A DNA stretch of 64,000 bases, from positions 1,116,001 to 1,180,000 of the forward strand of contig NZ_CP133594.1 of assembly GCF_031312535.1 (NCBI RefSeq), written 5' to 3'. The position numbers were made by a program, and so were the translations under genes. Position 1 is the stretch's first letter, and each line of letters starts with the position of its first letter. Of this stretch, positions 44,096 through 53,563 are shown piece by piece. The DNA is from Methanolobus mangrovi (lineage in GTDB: Archaea; Halobacteriota; Methanosarcinia; Methanosarcinales; Methanosarcinaceae). Below the pieces are notes generated by a model that did not search any database, had not been told where the DNA came from, and saw only the letters and a program-made list of their open reading frames with translations.

Positions 44096-45427
44096 ATGCA
44101 TAGTGTAGACTTTTTTGATACAAGGATCATAGAGGGGACAACCACCTCCATTGTGCTTGATAATGATAAGATCGAGCAGATATCTGTCAATTTTACAAAA
44201 GGTGCGGCGGTACGTGCTTTAAAAGGAGGTTCATGGGGATTTACATCCGCTGACGGGGACTTCGATATTGAGAAAGCAATACGTGCAGCCACAGAGCTTG
44301 CTATTAGCATGAATGAGAAATCACCTAAAGAAAAGGTGCAGATGAAGGAAATAGCAAACCCGATTGTTTCAAACCTCCCTAAAGTAAAAAAGAACCCCCT
44401 GGACATATCTCTCGAAGAGAAGGTTCAAAACCTGAAAGAATTTGGTAAGCATGCCAAAATGGATGGTATCAGCAGTACCAGTGCAGTGTACAGCGAATCC
44501 TCCTACAAGATAATGTACAGCGATTCCACAGGCATCGAAGGAGAATATGATGTTGTACGAACCGGTTTTGCCATTAGTGCTGTAGCATCACGGGACGGGA
44601 TATACCAAGCTGGAAGAGAGAGCCGTTTTGGCGTTACAGGATACGAGATATTCGATAAGTATAATGCAGCAGAGCTTGCAGAAGAAGCAGCAAAAAGTGC
44701 ATTGCAATTGCTCGATGCAAAGCCGGCAAAAGGCGGGAACATGCCAGTCATCCTTGATCCGGAACTTGCAGGTGTTTTTGCTCATGAAGCAGTCGGACAT
44801 GCATCAGAAGCGGACCTTGTACTTGAAGGAAGTTCAGTCCTTGAAAATCGTATCAATGAGAATATTGCATCCCCCCTCGTTACAATTATTGATGATCCCA
44901 CATTGCATGAATACGGTTATTTCCCCTTTGACGACGAAGGTTCACAGTCAGAGAAAACAACCCTTATAGAAAATGGCATACTGAAGTCATACCTGCATTC
45001 AAGGGAAACCGCTGCTAAACTCGGAGGAACGCCAGGACATTGTCGTGCACAGGGGCATTCCAGACCCATTATCCGTATGAGTAACACGTACATTGATAAT
45101 GGAAATTCCAAATTTGAGGAAATGCTTGAGGAAATAGGCAACGGAATTTACCTTATAGGCTCCAGAGGCGGCCAGGTCAACACCGGTGAAGGTGTTTTCC
45201 AGTTCAATGCTGAGAAAGGATACCTAATAGAAGATGGAAAACTCACAACACTCATCAGGGATGTTTCACTTTCCGGAAAGATACTTGAGATACTGAACAA
45301 TGTGAAAATGGTTGGTGACGACCTGAAGATGAATTCGGGAAGATGTGGAAAAGGTGGGCAGCTTGTACCTGTCACTGACGGTTCCCCGCATCTGATGATA
45401 TCCAAAGCCATGGTTGGAGGTGCATGA
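44096..45427 (+). CDS. tldD: TldD metalloprotease subunit
   Basis: A 443-residue TldD family protein, the zinc-bearing subunit of the TldD/TldE heterodimer that trims peptides. The metal site HEAVGH (His230 to His235) is present in VFAHEAVGHASEAD, followed by the usual LYLKEG-type region and, near the C-terminus, GRCGKGGQLVPVTDGSPH. GGGAGGAG lies seven bases before the ATG. The paired tldE gene starts two bases after its stop, so the two subunits are translationally coupled. Substrate in methanogens is not known. Confidence 0.96.
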   Translation: MHSVDFFDTRIIEGTTTSIVLDNDKIEQISVNFTKGAAVRALKGGSWGFTSADGDFDIEKAIRAATELAISMNEKSPKEKVQMKEIANPIVSNLPKVKKNPLDISLEEKVQNLKEFGKHAKMDGISSTSAVYSESSYKIMYSDSTGIEGEYDVVRTGFAISAVASRDGIYQAGRESRFGVTGYEIFDKYNAAELAEEAAKSALQLLDAKPAKGGNMPVILDPELAGVFAHEAVGHASEADLVLEGSSVLENRINENIASPLVTIIDDPTLHEYGYFPFDDEGSQSEKTTLIENGILKSYLHSRETAAKLGGTPGHCRAQGHSRPIIRMSNTYIDNGNSKFEEMLEEIGNGIYLIGSRGGQVNTGEGVFQFNAEKGYLIEDGKLTTLIRDVSLSGKILEILNNVKMVGDDLKMNSGRCGKGGQLVPVTDGSPHLMISKAMVGGA

Positions 45428-45428
45428 T

Positions 45429-46739
45429 ATGTACGACCTTGCTGAAAAAGCCTTAAAAGCAGCGACAAAATATGGTGCTAAAGAGGCTGAAGTATACATC
45501 ATTGAAAGCCAGAAAACTTCTGTAAACATACAGAAGGATCAAATCGAGGGTGCAAAAGAAAGCATCACAACAGGTATCGGCATACGTGCTATCATAAACG
45601 GTGCCATAGGATTTGCAAGCACCAACAAAATGAGTCTTATTGATGAGGCTGCAAAAAATGCAGTCAGTTCTGCAAATATACAGGACGGCGACCCGGACTG
45701 GAAATCATTGCCATCGAACCAGAAATATCCAACAGTCTCCGGAATAATGGATGAGCATATCAAGAATATGGAACTGGATGACTGTATTAGTCACACCATG
45801 GAAATGATAGAAAGTGCAAAGAACACACCCGGAATCATAGTTACTTCTGGTAGTTTTGGACGCAGCCATGGAAAAAGACTGATACTGAACACCAACGGAG
45901 TTGAAGTTTCAGAGGAAGGAACCGGAGTATCCGGGTTTGTTGATGTTATCACAAGTTCAGGAGAAACATCCACTGCCTATGATTTTGCAATATCCCGAAA
46001 AAATGATATTGATTTTACATCCATCGGGAAAAATGCCGCTGAACTTGCAAAGAGGTCACAGAACACAATATCTGTTGAGCCCCATAAGACTGAGGTAATA
46101 ATCCATCCTTTTGCATTCTCAGACCTGATAGAAAATGCATTCATGCCATCAATTGATGCCGACAATGTCCAGAAAGGACGTTCTAACCTTATCGGAAAGA
46201 AGGGTGAAATGATAGCAAATGAAAAACTGTCAATATACGATGACGGTTTACTTGCAGGTGGCATAGAGACAGGGATTGCAGATGATGAGGGAGTTGCATC
46301 ACAGAGGACCACTGTGATCGAGAACGGAACATTCATGTCATACTTATATGACACATATACAGCAGGAAAGGATGACGTGGAAAGTACTGGGAATGCATCC
46401 AGAAATTCATATCTTTCAACACCTTCTGTAGGACCAAGGAATTTCATAATCGATTTCCCAAAATGCGATGTGATAGCTGACACGGACTCTGGTGTTTACG
46501 TGAACACAGTAATTGGTGCCCATACAGCAAATGGTATCTCAGGAGATTTCTCTGTGGAAGCAAGGAATGCTTTCACTATAAAAGATGGAAAACTGGATAA
46601 ACCCATCAAGTCACTCATGATATCAGGCAACATATTCGATATGCTTAAGAATATCAATGGAGCAGGCACCGATGTAAGAAAAGTCGGCGGTACCATCACT
46701 CCGTCAATAAGAGTTTCGGATATGAGCGTAATAGGCTGA
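45429..46739 (+). CDS. pmbA: TldE/PmbA metalloprotease partner subunit
   Basis: A 436-residue TldE (PmbA) family protein. It aligns with TldD in fold but lacks the HExxxH metal site, as is normal for TldE. Landmarks: EAEVYIIESQKTSVNIQ near the start, GRSHGKRLILNTNGVEV, VEPHKTEVIIHPFAFSDLI and GVYVNTVIGAHTANGISGDF near the end. The ATG at 45429 has GGAGGTG (45417-45423) at ideal distance and begins one base after the tldD stop; the in-frame ATG at 45414 lies within tldD and is less likely. The pair forms one operon, closed by a hairpin terminator. Confidence 0.95.
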   Translation: MYDLAEKALKAATKYGAKEAEVYIIESQKTSVNIQKDQIEGAKESITTGIGIRAIINGAIGFASTNKMSLIDEAAKNAVSSANIQDGDPDWKSLPSNQKYPTVSGIMDEHIKNMELDDCISHTMEMIESAKNTPGIIVTSGSFGRSHGKRLILNTNGVEVSEEGTGVSGFVDVITSSGETSTAYDFAISRKNDIDFTSIGKNAAELAKRSQNTISVEPHKTEVIIHPFAFSDLIENAFMPSIDADNVQKGRSNLIGKKGEMIANEKLSIYDDGLLAGGIETGIADDEGVASQRTTVIENGTFMSYLYDTYTAGKDDVESTGNASRNSYLSTPSVGPRNFIIDFPKCDVIADTDSGVYVNTVIGAHTANGISGDFSVEARNAFTIKDGKLDKPIKSLMISGNIFDMLKNINGAGTDVRKVGGTITPSIRVSDMSVIG

Positions 46740-46753
46740 TCATAGAATGGTTA

Positions 46754-46800
46754 CATGAGAACGATACGGTTCTCATGAATAATTTATTTCTTTTTTATTT
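46754..46800 (+). terminator. Terminator of tldD-tldE
   Basis: CATGAGAAC (46754-46762) pairs with GTTCTCATG (46769-46777), six-base loop, followed by AATAATTTATTTCTTTTTT. It begins 15 nt after the tldE stop. Confidence 0.75.
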
Positions 46801-47021
46801 TTTCGGATACATATTGTTTTCTAAACTATCTTTTATGAAAGTGTGCAGTAATCGGAGAATGGTGATTGTTTTAGACGATCTGCATTCATTAGCTGATTAT
46901 TTACTTCTCAAATGTGCATGTAACATAGACATAATTATATATGCATATAAATTATAAGGGAGTTATATACCATTAAAAACAATGACAATTGTATTACTTA
47001 TATTTGTTTTAAGGCGAATAA

Positions 47022-49064
47022 ATGGCAACATTACTCAGGAAGACATTGGGCATCATTGGTGCAACCCTTATAGGAATGATCTTTATCTTATACCTGAGTT
47101 CACATTTTATAATAATAGACAGCTTTGACAAACTGGAAGATCAGGATGCCAGGAAAAATGCCATTTCCCTGAAAAATACATTATTATTCGAAACCCAGGA
47201 CCTTGAAAACAAAGCTGCTGACTGGTCTGTGTGGGATGAAACTTACCAGTTCATTCAGAATAACAGAAGCGAGTATATTAAAAATTACCTGATGGATGAG
47301 ACTTTTTTAAACCAGAGACTGGATTTCATGTTCTTTTATAATGAGAGCGGAACTCTGGTGTACAAAAAAGCATTATCTTCAATAGAAAATAACAATCAGA
47401 CCATCCTGGAACTGGAAGAACACCTTGAACAGGTAAATTATCTTCTGGAACATGAGAACGAAACCACAAGGAAAACAGGATATTTGGTTTTTGCAGGCAA
47501 AGCGATAATGATAACTTCCCAGCCAATCATTAAAAGCGATAAAAGCGGTCCTATTATGGGATCGGTTCTTATGGGAAGGGTTCTTGATCATGATGAGATT
47601 GTAAGATTAAATGAAATAACTAACCTGAAGATAGATATTGGACATATCAGGAACTTCACTGAGAACGTTAATGATATGAACACACCGAAAAGCCTAAATT
47701 ATGAAAACATAAACATAAACATTCTCACAGACGATACTAATATTTATTCATATACAAATTTCAACGACATCTACGGAAACAATGCTTTTTCCCTGGAAAT
47801 TAGTATGCCCCGTGAAATACATACACAGGGGATCAACACTATCAACTATTCCCTTATGGTTTTAATCATTACAGGCATCGTTTTCGGTATTTCCGTAACG
47901 ACTCTGCTGGAAAGATCACATATATCACGCCTTAAGAAGCTGCAGAATGAAGTTAGAGAGATCGGCCACCATGGAGATTTTACCAAGAGAGTGTTCCATG
48001 AAGGTGACGATGAAGTAGCTGATCTGGGACAATCCATTAACAGAATGCTTGAATCGCTTGAAAGGACACAGGACCTTATTATCAAAAGAGATACAACCAT
48101 AAACGCTATTTTGCGGGCAATGCCTGATATGATGTTCCAGATCAAAAAGGATGGAACTATCTGCAACTATAAGCTCTCTACGGACAAGTGCATCTACGAA
48201 TCTCCTGAGACTGAGCTAAATATCAAAATTGATGATGTTTTTCCAGGGCATATTGTAGAAATGCAACGCAAAGTGATAGAACAGGCCCTTCTCACAAAAA
48301 AAATCCAGACCATGCAATATGCAATGCCAGTTAAGGGAGAAATGAGAGATTTTGAAGTAAGGGTGGTGGTTAGCGGTGATGATGAAGTCATGGCTATTGT
48401 TAAAGACATAACTGAGATAAAGCAGGCAGAAGAGATGCGTAAAAAAGACCTGCTATTAAAAGAGATACATCACCGCGTAAAAAACAACCTCCAGATCATA
48501 TCAAGTCTGCTACGACTCCAGTCAAGGAAATTTACTGATAAAAAAACCATAGAAGCTTTCAGGAAGAGTCAGATTCGTGCTAAATCAATGGCTATTGCAC
48601 ATGAAAAATTGTATCAGTCACGCGATATCGAGAACATAGAACTTGAGACATATATAGATACCCTCACCAAGTACTTACTTAATTCCTATGGCTGTAACCC
48701 GGACGATATCAAAATAGATATAAAGATTAGAAACATAACACAGGGCATTGATACAGCCATCCCGCTTGGACTTATCATTAATGAGATCGTTTCAAATGCC
48801 CTGAAACACGCATTTGAGGACCACAAGGGGGAGATCCAGATAGAGATTTTCCCGATGAACGATGATCTTTACATGCTTATTATCAGGGATAACGGAATCG
48901 GATTCCCGGAAGAGATCGATTTCATGAAAACAGATTCATTGGGCATGCAACTCGTTGTTTCATTGGTTGAACAAATAGAGGGAAACATAGAACTCATAAG
49001 AAACAACGGTACGGAATTCAGAATCGCATTCAAAGAACTATCCTATAAAAGAAGGGACTACTGA
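47022..49064 (+). CDS. CHASE4 membrane sensor histidine kinase (HisKA_2 type)
   Basis: A 680-residue membrane sensor. TM1 at about 9-31, an extracytoplasmic CHASE4 domain to about 270 (with DWSVWDETYQFI), TM2 at about 275-297 (SLMVLIITGIVFGISV), HAMP to about 350, a PAS domain to about 460, then a HisKA_2/HWE-like dimerisation box LLKEIHHRVKNNLQIISSLL and a HATPase_c domain with NEIVSNALKHAF and DNGIGFPEE. This kinase class is common in Methanosarcina. The stop overlaps the start of a response regulator gene, its obvious partner. Signal unknown. Confidence 0.95.
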   Translation: MATLLRKTLGIIGATLIGMIFILYLSSHFIIIDSFDKLEDQDARKNAISLKNTLLFETQDLENKAADWSVWDETYQFIQNNRSEYIKNYLMDETFLNQRLDFMFFYNESGTLVYKKALSSIENNNQTILELEEHLEQVNYLLEHENETTRKTGYLVFAGKAIMITSQPIIKSDKSGPIMGSVLMGRVLDHDEIVRLNEITNLKIDIGHIRNFTENVNDMNTPKSLNYENININILTDDTNIYSYTNFNDIYGNNAFSLEISMPREIHTQGINTINYSLMVLIITGIVFGISVTTLLERSHISRLKKLQNEVREIGHHGDFTKRVFHEGDDEVADLGQSINRMLESLERTQDLIIKRDTTINAILRAMPDMMFQIKKDGTICNYKLSTDKCIYESPETELNIKIDDVFPGHIVEMQRKVIEQALLTKKIQTMQYAMPVKGEMRDFEVRVVVSGDDEVMAIVKDITEIKQAEEMRKKDLLLKEIHHRVKNNLQIISSLLRLQSRKFTDKKTIEAFRKSQIRAKSMAIAHEKLYQSRDIENIELETYIDTLTKYLLNSYGCNPDDIKIDIKIRNITQGIDTAIPLGLIINEIVSNALKHAFEDHKGEIQIEIFPMNDDLYMLIIRDNGIGFPEEIDFMKTDSLGMQLVVSLVEQIEGNIELIRNNGTEFRIAFKELSYKRRDY

Positions 49065-49873
49065 TGACTAATGAAAGGATAATGATAGTCGAAGATGAGA
49101 AAATAGTAGCTCTGGATATTAAGGATAGTCTGGAACATTTTGGATACTCTGTACCATGTATGGCTGCCAGCGGAGAGGATGCAATCAAATTCGTTGAAGA
49201 ATGCCATCCAGACCTGATACTCATGGATATAGTCCTTAAAGGAAAGATAGATGGCATAGACGCTGCAAATGCAATACATCAGAATTATGACATACCTGTT
49301 ATTTACCTCACCGCCTATTCGGATGAGAGAACATTGCAAAGGGCAAAACTCACCGAACCCTTCGGACACATCCTGAAACCTTTTGACGAAAGGGAACTTC
49401 GAACGAATATCGAAATTGCCCTGTATAAAAGAGAAAAGGAGAAGGAAAAACTTTTCGATCATGAAAAGTGGATTACTTCATTACTTAACAATTTTGGTGA
49501 TGCAATTATATCCACCGATAACAGTGGCACAATAAAATACATGAATCCTCTTGCACAGGCACTTACAGGATATACACAGGAAGATGCACTGGGCCAGAAG
49601 ATCGGCAAAGTTTTCAAAGTCGTTTGCGAAGATAGTGGAAAGTGTGCACAGGACCCTACTGCAAAGGTTCTCCGGGAAGGTGCTTTTTTCGGACTTGACG
49701 AAAACACCATGCTGATATCAAAAGACAGCACACGCATACCACTCGACATAATCGGTTCACCCATAACCAATAAGAAAGCCGAGGTAATCGGTACTGTAAT
49801 AATCTTCTATGATATTACCGAAAGGAAGAATATAGAGAAGTCATTCAGATGCTTTGAAGTAGCTTACAGCTGA
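49064..49873 (+). CDS. Response regulator with receiver and PAS domains
   Basis: A 269-residue protein. Receiver domain at 1-120 with acidic pocket EDEK (10-13), phosphoacceptor Asp55 in DLILMDIVLKG and the Lys in GHILKPFDE; then a PAS domain at about 135-260 (ISTDNSGTIKYMNPLAQALTGY). There is no DNA-binding or enzymatic output domain, and the frame stops ten residues after the PAS end (RCFEVAYS), so it may be a truncated kinase or an output-less relay protein of the kind common in methanogens. TGATG overlap with the kinase gene. Co-expressed partner of that kinase. Confidence 0.92.
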   Translation: MTNERIMIVEDEKIVALDIKDSLEHFGYSVPCMAASGEDAIKFVEECHPDLILMDIVLKGKIDGIDAANAIHQNYDIPVIYLTAYSDERTLQRAKLTEPFGHILKPFDERELRTNIEIALYKREKEKEKLFDHEKWITSLLNNFGDAIISTDNSGTIKYMNPLAQALTGYTQEDALGQKIGKVFKVVCEDSGKCAQDPTAKVLREGAFFGLDENTMLISKDSTRIPLDIIGSPITNKKAEVIGTVIIFYDITERKNIEKSFRCFEVAYS

Positions 49874-49880
49874 TCAAATT

Positions 49881-51095
49881 TTATTCTTTTTTAAGATTTA
49901 GGGGTTCTTTAATACCCACAAGTACAAGCATCAATGATAACAGTAACATAACTGCACAGAGATAGAAGGGCATTTCAAAGGATATATAACCTGCAAGAAG
50001 TCCTCCCATAATAGGACCAAGAGCCATTCCTGCTGCCTGTGATGCTGTAATGGAACTCACTTTTGAACTCACTGATATACCTGCAAGATCAACAGCCAGG
50101 GCCATGACTGGAGTTTCTACCGCAGCCATGGATATACCCTGAATTGCACGTAGTATTATGAGCTGTATGACGTTGTCAACATGACCAAGACCGATTACGA
50201 TTGGAATGTTCAGGAGAAGACCCATTGCAATTACTCTTTTTCTCCCAATATGGTCGGATATAAGACCCATGGGAGTCTGGAACAGCACTCTTACGATCAC
50301 ATAGGCAGAAACTGCAATACTTAGAGATATCTGTCCGGTATTGAGTCTTGTTTCATATTCGGGCAGGAACGCAAATATGATCATTATCCCTGCCATCATC
50401 ATGAACATGGCTATCGAAAGAATAGCAAACTGGAATCCCTGTGCAGAATCGGATGTGCTTTTCTTAGACTGTATGCCGTCATGCGTCTCAGATACAAAGA
50501 ACGAGATCAATATAAGACTTGCAAGACCCAATAAAGCGCATATGTAGAATGCCGTTACAAAGCCATAATAACTGGCAACGATACCGCCGATAATGGAGCC
50601 GATACCAAAGCCAAATCCCCGCACAGTAGAATAGATGCCAATGGCAACACCTCTTGTACTGCTTGTTGACATATGGGTTACCATTGCAACAATTGCAGGT
50701 ACAGTTGCACCTACTGTAAGTCCCTGTAGCAAGCGTAGCAGTACCAGTTGATCGAAATTATGAGTATTGGCATAGATGAAAGATATCAGAGTAAATCCGG
50801 CCATGCCTATAACAACAAAAGATTTTCTTCGGTTAAGAGAATCTGATAAACGGCCGAGAAATGGCTGGGATATAGCATTCGAAAGTCCAAAAACAGTAGC
50901 AATAATGCCTGCCCTGACAACTATAGGAGTTTCAGAGAAAATATTACTATCCATACCGACTATATACAGAGGAAGCAGGAATGCAAGCATCCCGGTACCA
51001 AGATCCTTGAATAACTTGGAAAGAGAGAGTACATAAAGTGCAGGATCCAGTTTCTGTTTATCTTTTTGAATTAGCCGTGTATCTGGTGTCATCAT
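49881..51095 (-). CDS. MFS transporter (drug/metabolite exporter type)
   Basis: A 404-residue, twelve-helix Major Facilitator Superfamily protein. The loop 2-3 signature is PFLGRLSDSLNRRKSFVVIG, repeated as MGLISDHIGRKRVIAMG in the second half; helix 5 carries the antiporter-type GFGIGSIIGGI. This suggests a drug:H+ or similar antiporter; substrate unknown. Convergent with the response regulator, only 7 nt apart. The PAP2 gene is upstream on the same strand with an 80-nt gap. Confidence 0.92.
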   Translation of the reverse strand: MMTPDTRLIQKDKQKLDPALYVLSLSKLFKDLGTGMLAFLLPLYIVGMDSNIFSETPIVVRAGIIATVFGLSNAISQPFLGRLSDSLNRRKSFVVIGMAGFTLISFIYANTHNFDQLVLLRLLQGLTVGATVPAIVAMVTHMSTSSTRGVAIGIYSTVRGFGFGIGSIIGGIVASYYGFVTAFYICALLGLASLILISFFVSETHDGIQSKKSTSDSAQGFQFAILSIAMFMMMAGIMIIFAFLPEYETRLNTGQISLSIAVSAYVIVRVLFQTPMGLISDHIGRKRVIAMGLLLNIPIVIGLGHVDNVIQLIILRAIQGISMAAVETPVMALAVDLAGISVSSKVSSITASQAAGMALGPIMGGLLAGYISFEMPFYLCAVMLLLSLMLVLVGIKEPLNLKKE

Positions 51096-51175
51096 GGGAC
51101 CTTTGTATTCGAATTATTTCAAAGTATAAATTGACAGGATCATTGAGCATATATCAGAATATCTGCCTGCGATCA

Positions 51176-52018
51176 TCAATGATTCCTGTTGAATGTAATA
51201 TCAAACTTACTCACTATTCTGTCATGGTATCTTGTAGCAACATAATAACTGAGGACAGCAAGTATGATACCACCAATGAAATCTGAGATCCAGTGTATAC
51301 CCAGATAGAATATAGTGAATTGAATAGCCAGGGTTACAATAACCGCAACTACTTTTACTCTCTTAAGATCTGTTCTGAAAACTATAAAGAGCATTGCCAG
51401 GAAAGAGAGTGCTGCGTGAAGACTCGGAAAGCAATTATCAAAGAAAGGATCTACAGACCTCAAACCATCATATATTATGGGACTCAGGTTGTAAAGCAGT
51501 GGTACTACATTGGGTAAAGTGTAGCATGTAACCTTTACAGGAGTGAAAAGATAAAACGGGAAGGCCACTATGTAGATAATTGTAACTCCAATGGCAAATT
51601 CCTGTAATGCCCTGATCTGCCGGGTCAATATGAATATAACAAATGTGAATATAAGAAGGAAAGAAAATCCGAAGAGATAGACAAATGAACTTATATATGT
51701 AAGTAAAGGATTGGTAAAAGCCTGGAACATACTGACCCTGTTACCCTCTATAAGAAAGATATATTTTGCAAGATCATAGTCCGGAGAAATATCTAACAAA
51801 GTTATGATAGCATCCTGGGATTTCACTAAAATATAGATTACAGAAACCAGTATCAAATATGGGAATATTTCAAATAGGAATAAATATGTACCTCCACTAT
51901 CTTTTAGTGACTTCTTGATTTTCATTCTGTAACTTTGTGGTATGAACATGTAATAGGCAACAATGTTCATTAGTAAAACCACAGGCACAAAAATCATCAA
52001 TAAGTACATATCTTCCAT
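51176..52018 (-). CDS. PAP2 superfamily membrane phosphatase/phosphotransferase
   Basis: A 280-residue protein with about six membrane helices. The PAP2 active-site motifs 2 and 3 are visible as NCFPSLHAA and YLGIHWISDFIGG, which provide the catalytic histidines; the arrangement resembles the inositol phosphorylceramide synthase-like branch. It probably acts on a lipid phosphate at the membrane, perhaps in archaeal lipid head-group metabolism. The ATG at 52018 is preferred to a TTG at 52045; neither has a clear SD. Divergent from the radical SAM gene. Confidence 0.85.
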   Translation of the reverse strand: MEDMYLLMIFVPVVLLMNIVAYYMFIPQSYRMKIKKSLKDSGGTYLFLFEIFPYLILVSVIYILVKSQDAIITLLDISPDYDLAKYIFLIEGNRVSMFQAFTNPLLTYISSFVYLFGFSFLLIFTFVIFILTRQIRALQEFAIGVTIIYIVAFPFYLFTPVKVTCYTLPNVVPLLYNLSPIIYDGLRSVDPFFDNCFPSLHAALSFLAMLFIVFRTDLKRVKVVAVIVTLAIQFTIFYLGIHWISDFIGGIILAVLSYYVATRYHDRIVSKFDITFNRNH

Positions 52019-52076
52019 AGTATCATTTTGATTGGTTTTTTCCAACTAGAGATATAATTAAATAAATTTACTTTCT

Positions 52077-53120
52077 ATGATAAAGATTATGCTTGAGCCT
52101 TTATTTATTGAATGCTACCAGAAGATAGCAAACAATGAATTGTATTCAAGGTCAGAACTGATAAAAAACATACCTGCAGTTTTCGATGAAAAGTGTAGCG
52201 AAAAAGAGCTTTGGAAGCTACATGAATATTACATGGAAGTTTACAGGGAATATAAGCAAAAAATCTATCTGAATGGTAATAAAGCAGAGAGGAAAACTGA
52301 AAAGAGTCTTCTTGACCTGAAGATATTAATTGCCGAAAGAATAATTGAAAACTGTCACCTTTGCCATCACAGATGCGGAGTGAACAGAAAACTGGGTGAG
52401 AAGGGTTTTTGCAAACTAACCGATACTTCCAGATATGCTGCTGAATTCCTGCACATGGGAGAAGAACCGGAACTTGTGCCATCACACACAGTATTCTTCA
52501 CAGGGTGTGTGCTTTCCTGCATATATTGCCAGAACTGGGACATATCCATGCACCCTGAAACCGGCAAGCAGATCGATGCCATCGATATGGCACGGATAAT
52601 CGATAAAAGGCGAAAGGAAGGAGCAAAGAACCTCAACCTTGTGACACCCACGCCACACCTGCACAACATATTGAAGATCGTGAAGGAAATTTCCATTAAC
52701 ACACCTGTTATCTGGAATTCAAATATGTACCACTCACAAGAGGCTACAAAGTTGCTTGAAGGTGTTGTGGATCTGTTTCTTGCAGACTTCAAGTACGGAA
52801 ACAATGATTGTGCCGTCAAGTACTCTAAAATAAAAGAGTACATTGAAACTGTCACATCAAATCTGGAATATGCAAAAAGGGATGCTGAGATATTAATGCG
52901 GCATCTTGTACTTCCCAGACACCTTGAATGCTGTACCCGAAATGTAATTGACTGGACCGCTAAGAATACGCCCGATGTTCGTTTTAACCTGATGTTCCAG
53001 TACAGGCCAGAGTATCTTGCTTACAGATATCCGGAGATAGACAGAACACTGGAACTTCAGGAAAAAGAAAAGGCTATAAAAATGGTAAAGGATGTAGGGC
53101 TTAAGGATGTCCTGCTTTAA
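52077..53120 (+). CDS. Radical SAM protein, PflA-like (COG1313 type)
   Basis: A 347-residue radical SAM protein. The AdoMet-cluster motif CX3CX2C is seen in FTGCVLSCIYCQNW (near residue 145). Ahead of it is a second Cys set, CHLCHHRCG...GFC, typical of the pyruvate-formate-lyase-activase-like COG1313 group. Further blocks NLVTPTPHLHNI, WNSNMYHS and VVDLFLADFKYGN also match that group. It should generate a 5'-deoxyadenosyl radical; the target protein or substrate is unknown and there is no obvious glycyl-radical enzyme nearby. Stop is 5 nt from the convergent cupredoxin gene. Confidence 0.9.
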   Translation: MIKIMLEPLFIECYQKIANNELYSRSELIKNIPAVFDEKCSEKELWKLHEYYMEVYREYKQKIYLNGNKAERKTEKSLLDLKILIAERIIENCHLCHHRCGVNRKLGEKGFCKLTDTSRYAAEFLHMGEEPELVPSHTVFFTGCVLSCIYCQNWDISMHPETGKQIDAIDMARIIDKRRKEGAKNLNLVTPTPHLHNILKIVKEISINTPVIWNSNMYHSQEATKLLEGVVDLFLADFKYGNNDCAVKYSKIKEYIETVTSNLEYAKRDAEILMRHLVLPRHLECCTRNVIDWTAKNTPDVRFNLMFQYRPEYLAYRYPEIDRTLELQEKEKAIKMVKDVGLKDVLL

Positions 53121-53125
53121 CAGAC

Positions 53126-53518
53126 CTACTCAACAACAATGAGCCCGCCATTTGTCCATGGGTGAGTCACAAGTTCATAGTTGTAAGTGCCCACATCTTC
53201 AAATGTGTAGGTGAATGTATCATTTTTCCTGAGTGTAGGTGACTGGAAACTGTTGCCTCCCACAAGATTACCTTTTATAATGAAGGCTACAGAATCATTA
53301 TTTATCCATCTGACAGTATCGCCGGATGATATAGTTGTTGAATATGGATGGAACTCATACTTATCAATATAGACAATTGCATCAGCTTTGATAGCTTGTG
53401 ATTCTGAAGTGTCCTCATTGGACGGTATATCAGAAGACTGCTCTTCAACACAACCTGAAAAGAACAATGTCAGTACCGATACCAGCACGATAAGGAATAG
53501 AAGACTTCTTGCTCTCAT
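53126..53518 (-). CDS. Lipoprotein with a degenerate cupredoxin domain
   Basis: A 130-residue exported lipoprotein: signal sequence LLFLIVLVSVLTLFFSGC with a lipobox Cys at about residue 22, an acidic Ser/Glu linker, then a cupredoxin-like beta sandwich (DKYEFHPYSTTISSGDTVRW). The usual type-1 copper ligands look lost: the first His position reads SVAFII, and the C-terminal loop NYELVTHPWTNGG keeps one His but has no Cys or Met in the expected places. So it may not bind copper in the classical way. Same strand as and downstream of the DNA ligase gene, 45 nt away. Confidence 0.85.
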   Translation of the reverse strand: MRARSLLFLIVLVSVLTLFFSGCVEEQSSDIPSNEDTSESQAIKADAIVYIDKYEFHPYSTTISSGDTVRWINNDSVAFIIKGNLVGGNSFQSPTLRKNDTFTYTFEDVGTYNYELVTHPWTNGGLIVVE

Positions 53519-53563
53519 ATTCTTAGAAGAATTGCTATTCCTAATAACACTTTTGATGGCAGC

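Noticed and set aside
46775-46957. 60-codon plus-strand frame before the CHASE4 kinase
   Set aside because: Starts within the tldE terminator and is made of AT-rich intergenic DNA with no SD.
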